Of a DNA stretch of 64,000 nucleotides, positions 62,930 to 64,000 are shown in pieces. The notes under the pieces were generated by a model that was not told the DNA's origin, made no database searches, and saw only the letters and a list, made by a program, of their open reading frames with translations. Made by a program: the position numbers and the translations under genes. The stretch's first letter is position 1, and each line of letters opens with the position of its first letter. Source of the DNA: Phycisphaerales bacterium (lineage in GTDB: Bacteria > Planctomycetota > Phycisphaerae > Phycisphaerales > UBA1924); contig JAJDDI010000017.1 in assembly GCA_029260375.1 (NCBI GenBank), forward strand, positions 1 to 64,000, in the 5' to 3' direction.

Positions 62930-64000
62930 TCAGCCCGGGTTCTGCACCAGCACCCGCCGCCCGTCGATCAGCAGGTACACGTCGCCCCGCTGGGCGATGA
63001 GCCCCTGCCTGTTCTCGCGGGCCAGGCGCTCGCTCAGCTCAAAGTACGCGTCGCTCGCGAAGGCGATCGTCTCGTCGGGCGCCTCGCCCTCCTGCTCCAG
63101 GATCCGCGAGTCCACCCAGCGTCCCTGGCGACGCAGCAGCGTCTGGTCCGCGATGTTCTGGACGGTGGCGATGGTGACCTCGTTCATGTCCGCGTCGATG
63201 TAGCGCTGCGCGGTCGGGGCGCTCTTGGCCGTTGAGTACCGGGCCGAGTTGAGCGACTGGCTAACGGCCCCACGCCCAGCCCGGTCTTCGACCGCACGCT
63301 CCCGAAGCGACACGCCCGCCTGGAAGTTCATCGCGTCCATGTTGTCCCGGCGCAGCCCGCCCTCGCGCGCGAACTCGCCCTCCTCGGCCGCGAGGAACGC
63401 GGTGTACTCCGTCAAGATGCCGTGCTTCAGGCTCAGGCGCACGATCTCCGCGACCAGCTCCTCCTTCACGCTCGCGGCGTCACCCGACAGCCGGATCTGC
63501 TCGATCATCGACGCGATCTTCCGCTGCGCCCACAGCCTGGGCACGAAGCTGTTGGCGACCGACGCCTTCGTGGGGTCGAGCTCGACGCTCGAGGACGGAC
63601 CCCGATCCCGGGCCGGTCCCAGGAGGCGGAACGTCAGCGGGCGCTTGCCCGAGTACTCGCCCAGGATCACCAGCTGCTCGCCCGCGAACAGGTCGGGCAG
63701 GTCGTTGGGCATGACCTCACGCACGCGGCGCAGGCCGCCGTGGGCGGTCGAGTCGTCCCAGCGGAGCTCGGGCGACGCCAGCACCGGCCCCTGCAGCTTC
63801 CGGAATACCTGCCCGACCTTCACCTCGACATCCTCATCGGGCAGCACAAACGTGCTCGCCGCCCGTGTTGTCTGCGCCAACGCGCTCAGCAGCGGGGCGT
63901 TGACGTCGTACCCGACGCCGAAGGTGAAGATCCGCCGCCCGTGCGTGTTGGCCGAATCCACCGCCTCGCGGATCTCGTGCTCACCCGTCACGCCCACCGT
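62930..64000 (-). CDS. C-terminal part of a VIT/VWA-domain protein
   Basis: 356 residues; the start lies beyond the window. The visible part starts inside a von Willebrand A domain (VDSANTHGRRIFTFGVGYDV) and goes on with a region typical of inter-alpha-trypsin-inhibitor-like proteins: VLPDEDVEVKVGQVFRKLQG, GEQLVILGEYSG, WAQRKIASMIEQIRLSG and SLKHGILTEYTAFLAAEEG. Such VIT-VWA proteins are exported or membrane-bound and bind metal through the VWA site. The end is Arg/Asp-rich and carries no dockerin-like unit. Function unknown. Confidence 0.85.
   Translation of the reverse strand, partial: TVGVTGEHEIREAVDSANTHGRRIFTFGVGYDVNAPLLSALAQTTRAASTFVLPDEDVEVKVGQVFRKLQGPVLASPELRWDDSTAHGGLRRVREVMPNDLPDLFAGEQLVILGEYSGKRPLTFRLLGPARDRGPSSSVELDPTKASVANSFVPRLWAQRKIASMIEQIRLSGDAASVKEELVAEIVRLSLKHGILTEYTAFLAAEEGEFAREGGLRRDNMDAMNFQAGVSLRERAVEDRAGRGAVSQSLNSARYSTAKSAPTAQRYIDADMNEVTIATVQNIADQTLLRRQGRWVDSRILEQEGEAPDETIAFASDAYFELSERLARENRQGLIAQRGDVYLLIDGRRVLVQNPG

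Overview
The window reads as chromosomal DNA of a GC-rich planctomycete, most likely of the Phycisphaerae/Phycisphaerales type. The evidence is the very high G+C at third codon positions, three secreted proteins ending in a short dockerin-like motif (D-F-S-D-V-x-x-F-L-x-x-F-G-A-G-C-P), two proteins with the small CxxCGY...CPECG ribbon often seen in planctomycetes, fibro-slime proteins, and many stand-alone genes in short mixed-strand operons. No phage, CRISPR array or rRNA operon is visible. RNA genes are a tmRNA (ssrA), tRNA-Arg(CCU) and tRNA-Ile(GAU).

Layout. 1-3.9 kb: end of a type II secretion/type IV pilus-like assembly operon (pseudopilin end, GspC-, GspL- and GspM-like proteins, TPR lipoprotein). 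3.9-7.2 kb: PIN-PhoH ATPase and membrane proteins. 7.3-12.1 kb: kbl, a DUF559 nuclease cassette with inverted-repeat ends sitting in dodecin sequence, dodecin, ispD, amino-acid permease. 12.2-16.1 kb: ssrA, then a disturbed island with an SGNH-like exported protein, a lower-GC orphan gene, the 3' half of an MBOAT O-acyltransferase and a duplicated gene end. 16.1-19.9 kb: two adjacent Rieske fusion enzymes (Rieske-TPP oxidase-like and Rieske-glutamate-synthase-like). 20.1-24.8 kb: cyclic-di-GMP operon (GGDEF, helical-repeat protein, HD-GYP). 24.8-31.8 kb: secreted proteins (vanadium haloperoxidase-like, LVIVD/choice-of-anchor B, Kelch lipoprotein). 31.8-42.8 kb: marC, aat, two tiny membrane proteins, glycogen debranching enzyme, guaB, two sulfotransferases, BI-1 protein, ychF, HEAT protein. 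42.8-52.8 kb: tRNA-Arg, speE, murQ, fibro-slime pair with a 45-residue membrane peptide, murA, DUF502-hpf-ptsN-ptsH, galE. 52.8-64 kb: FG-GAP secreted protein, CHASE histidine kinase with three single-domain receivers, tRNA-Ile, OmpR-type two-component pair, and the end of a VIT/VWA protein.

Housekeeping functions (cell-wall precursor synthesis and recycling, isoprenoid, purine, polyamine, trans-translation, ribosome hibernation) alternate with envelope, secretion and signalling genes. The strongest signs of rearrangement are the inverted-repeat DUF559 cassette beside a dodecin fragment (9.07-9.69 kb), a 110-bp perfect direct repeat bracketing the Rieske-TPP gene (15.97 and 18.27 kb), the truncated MBOAT gene, and two copies of a double-hairpin GTGCCAC...GTGGCAC repeat, one of them nested in a perfect 17-bp inverted repeat. 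All functional calls come from reading motifs by eye; no database search was run.
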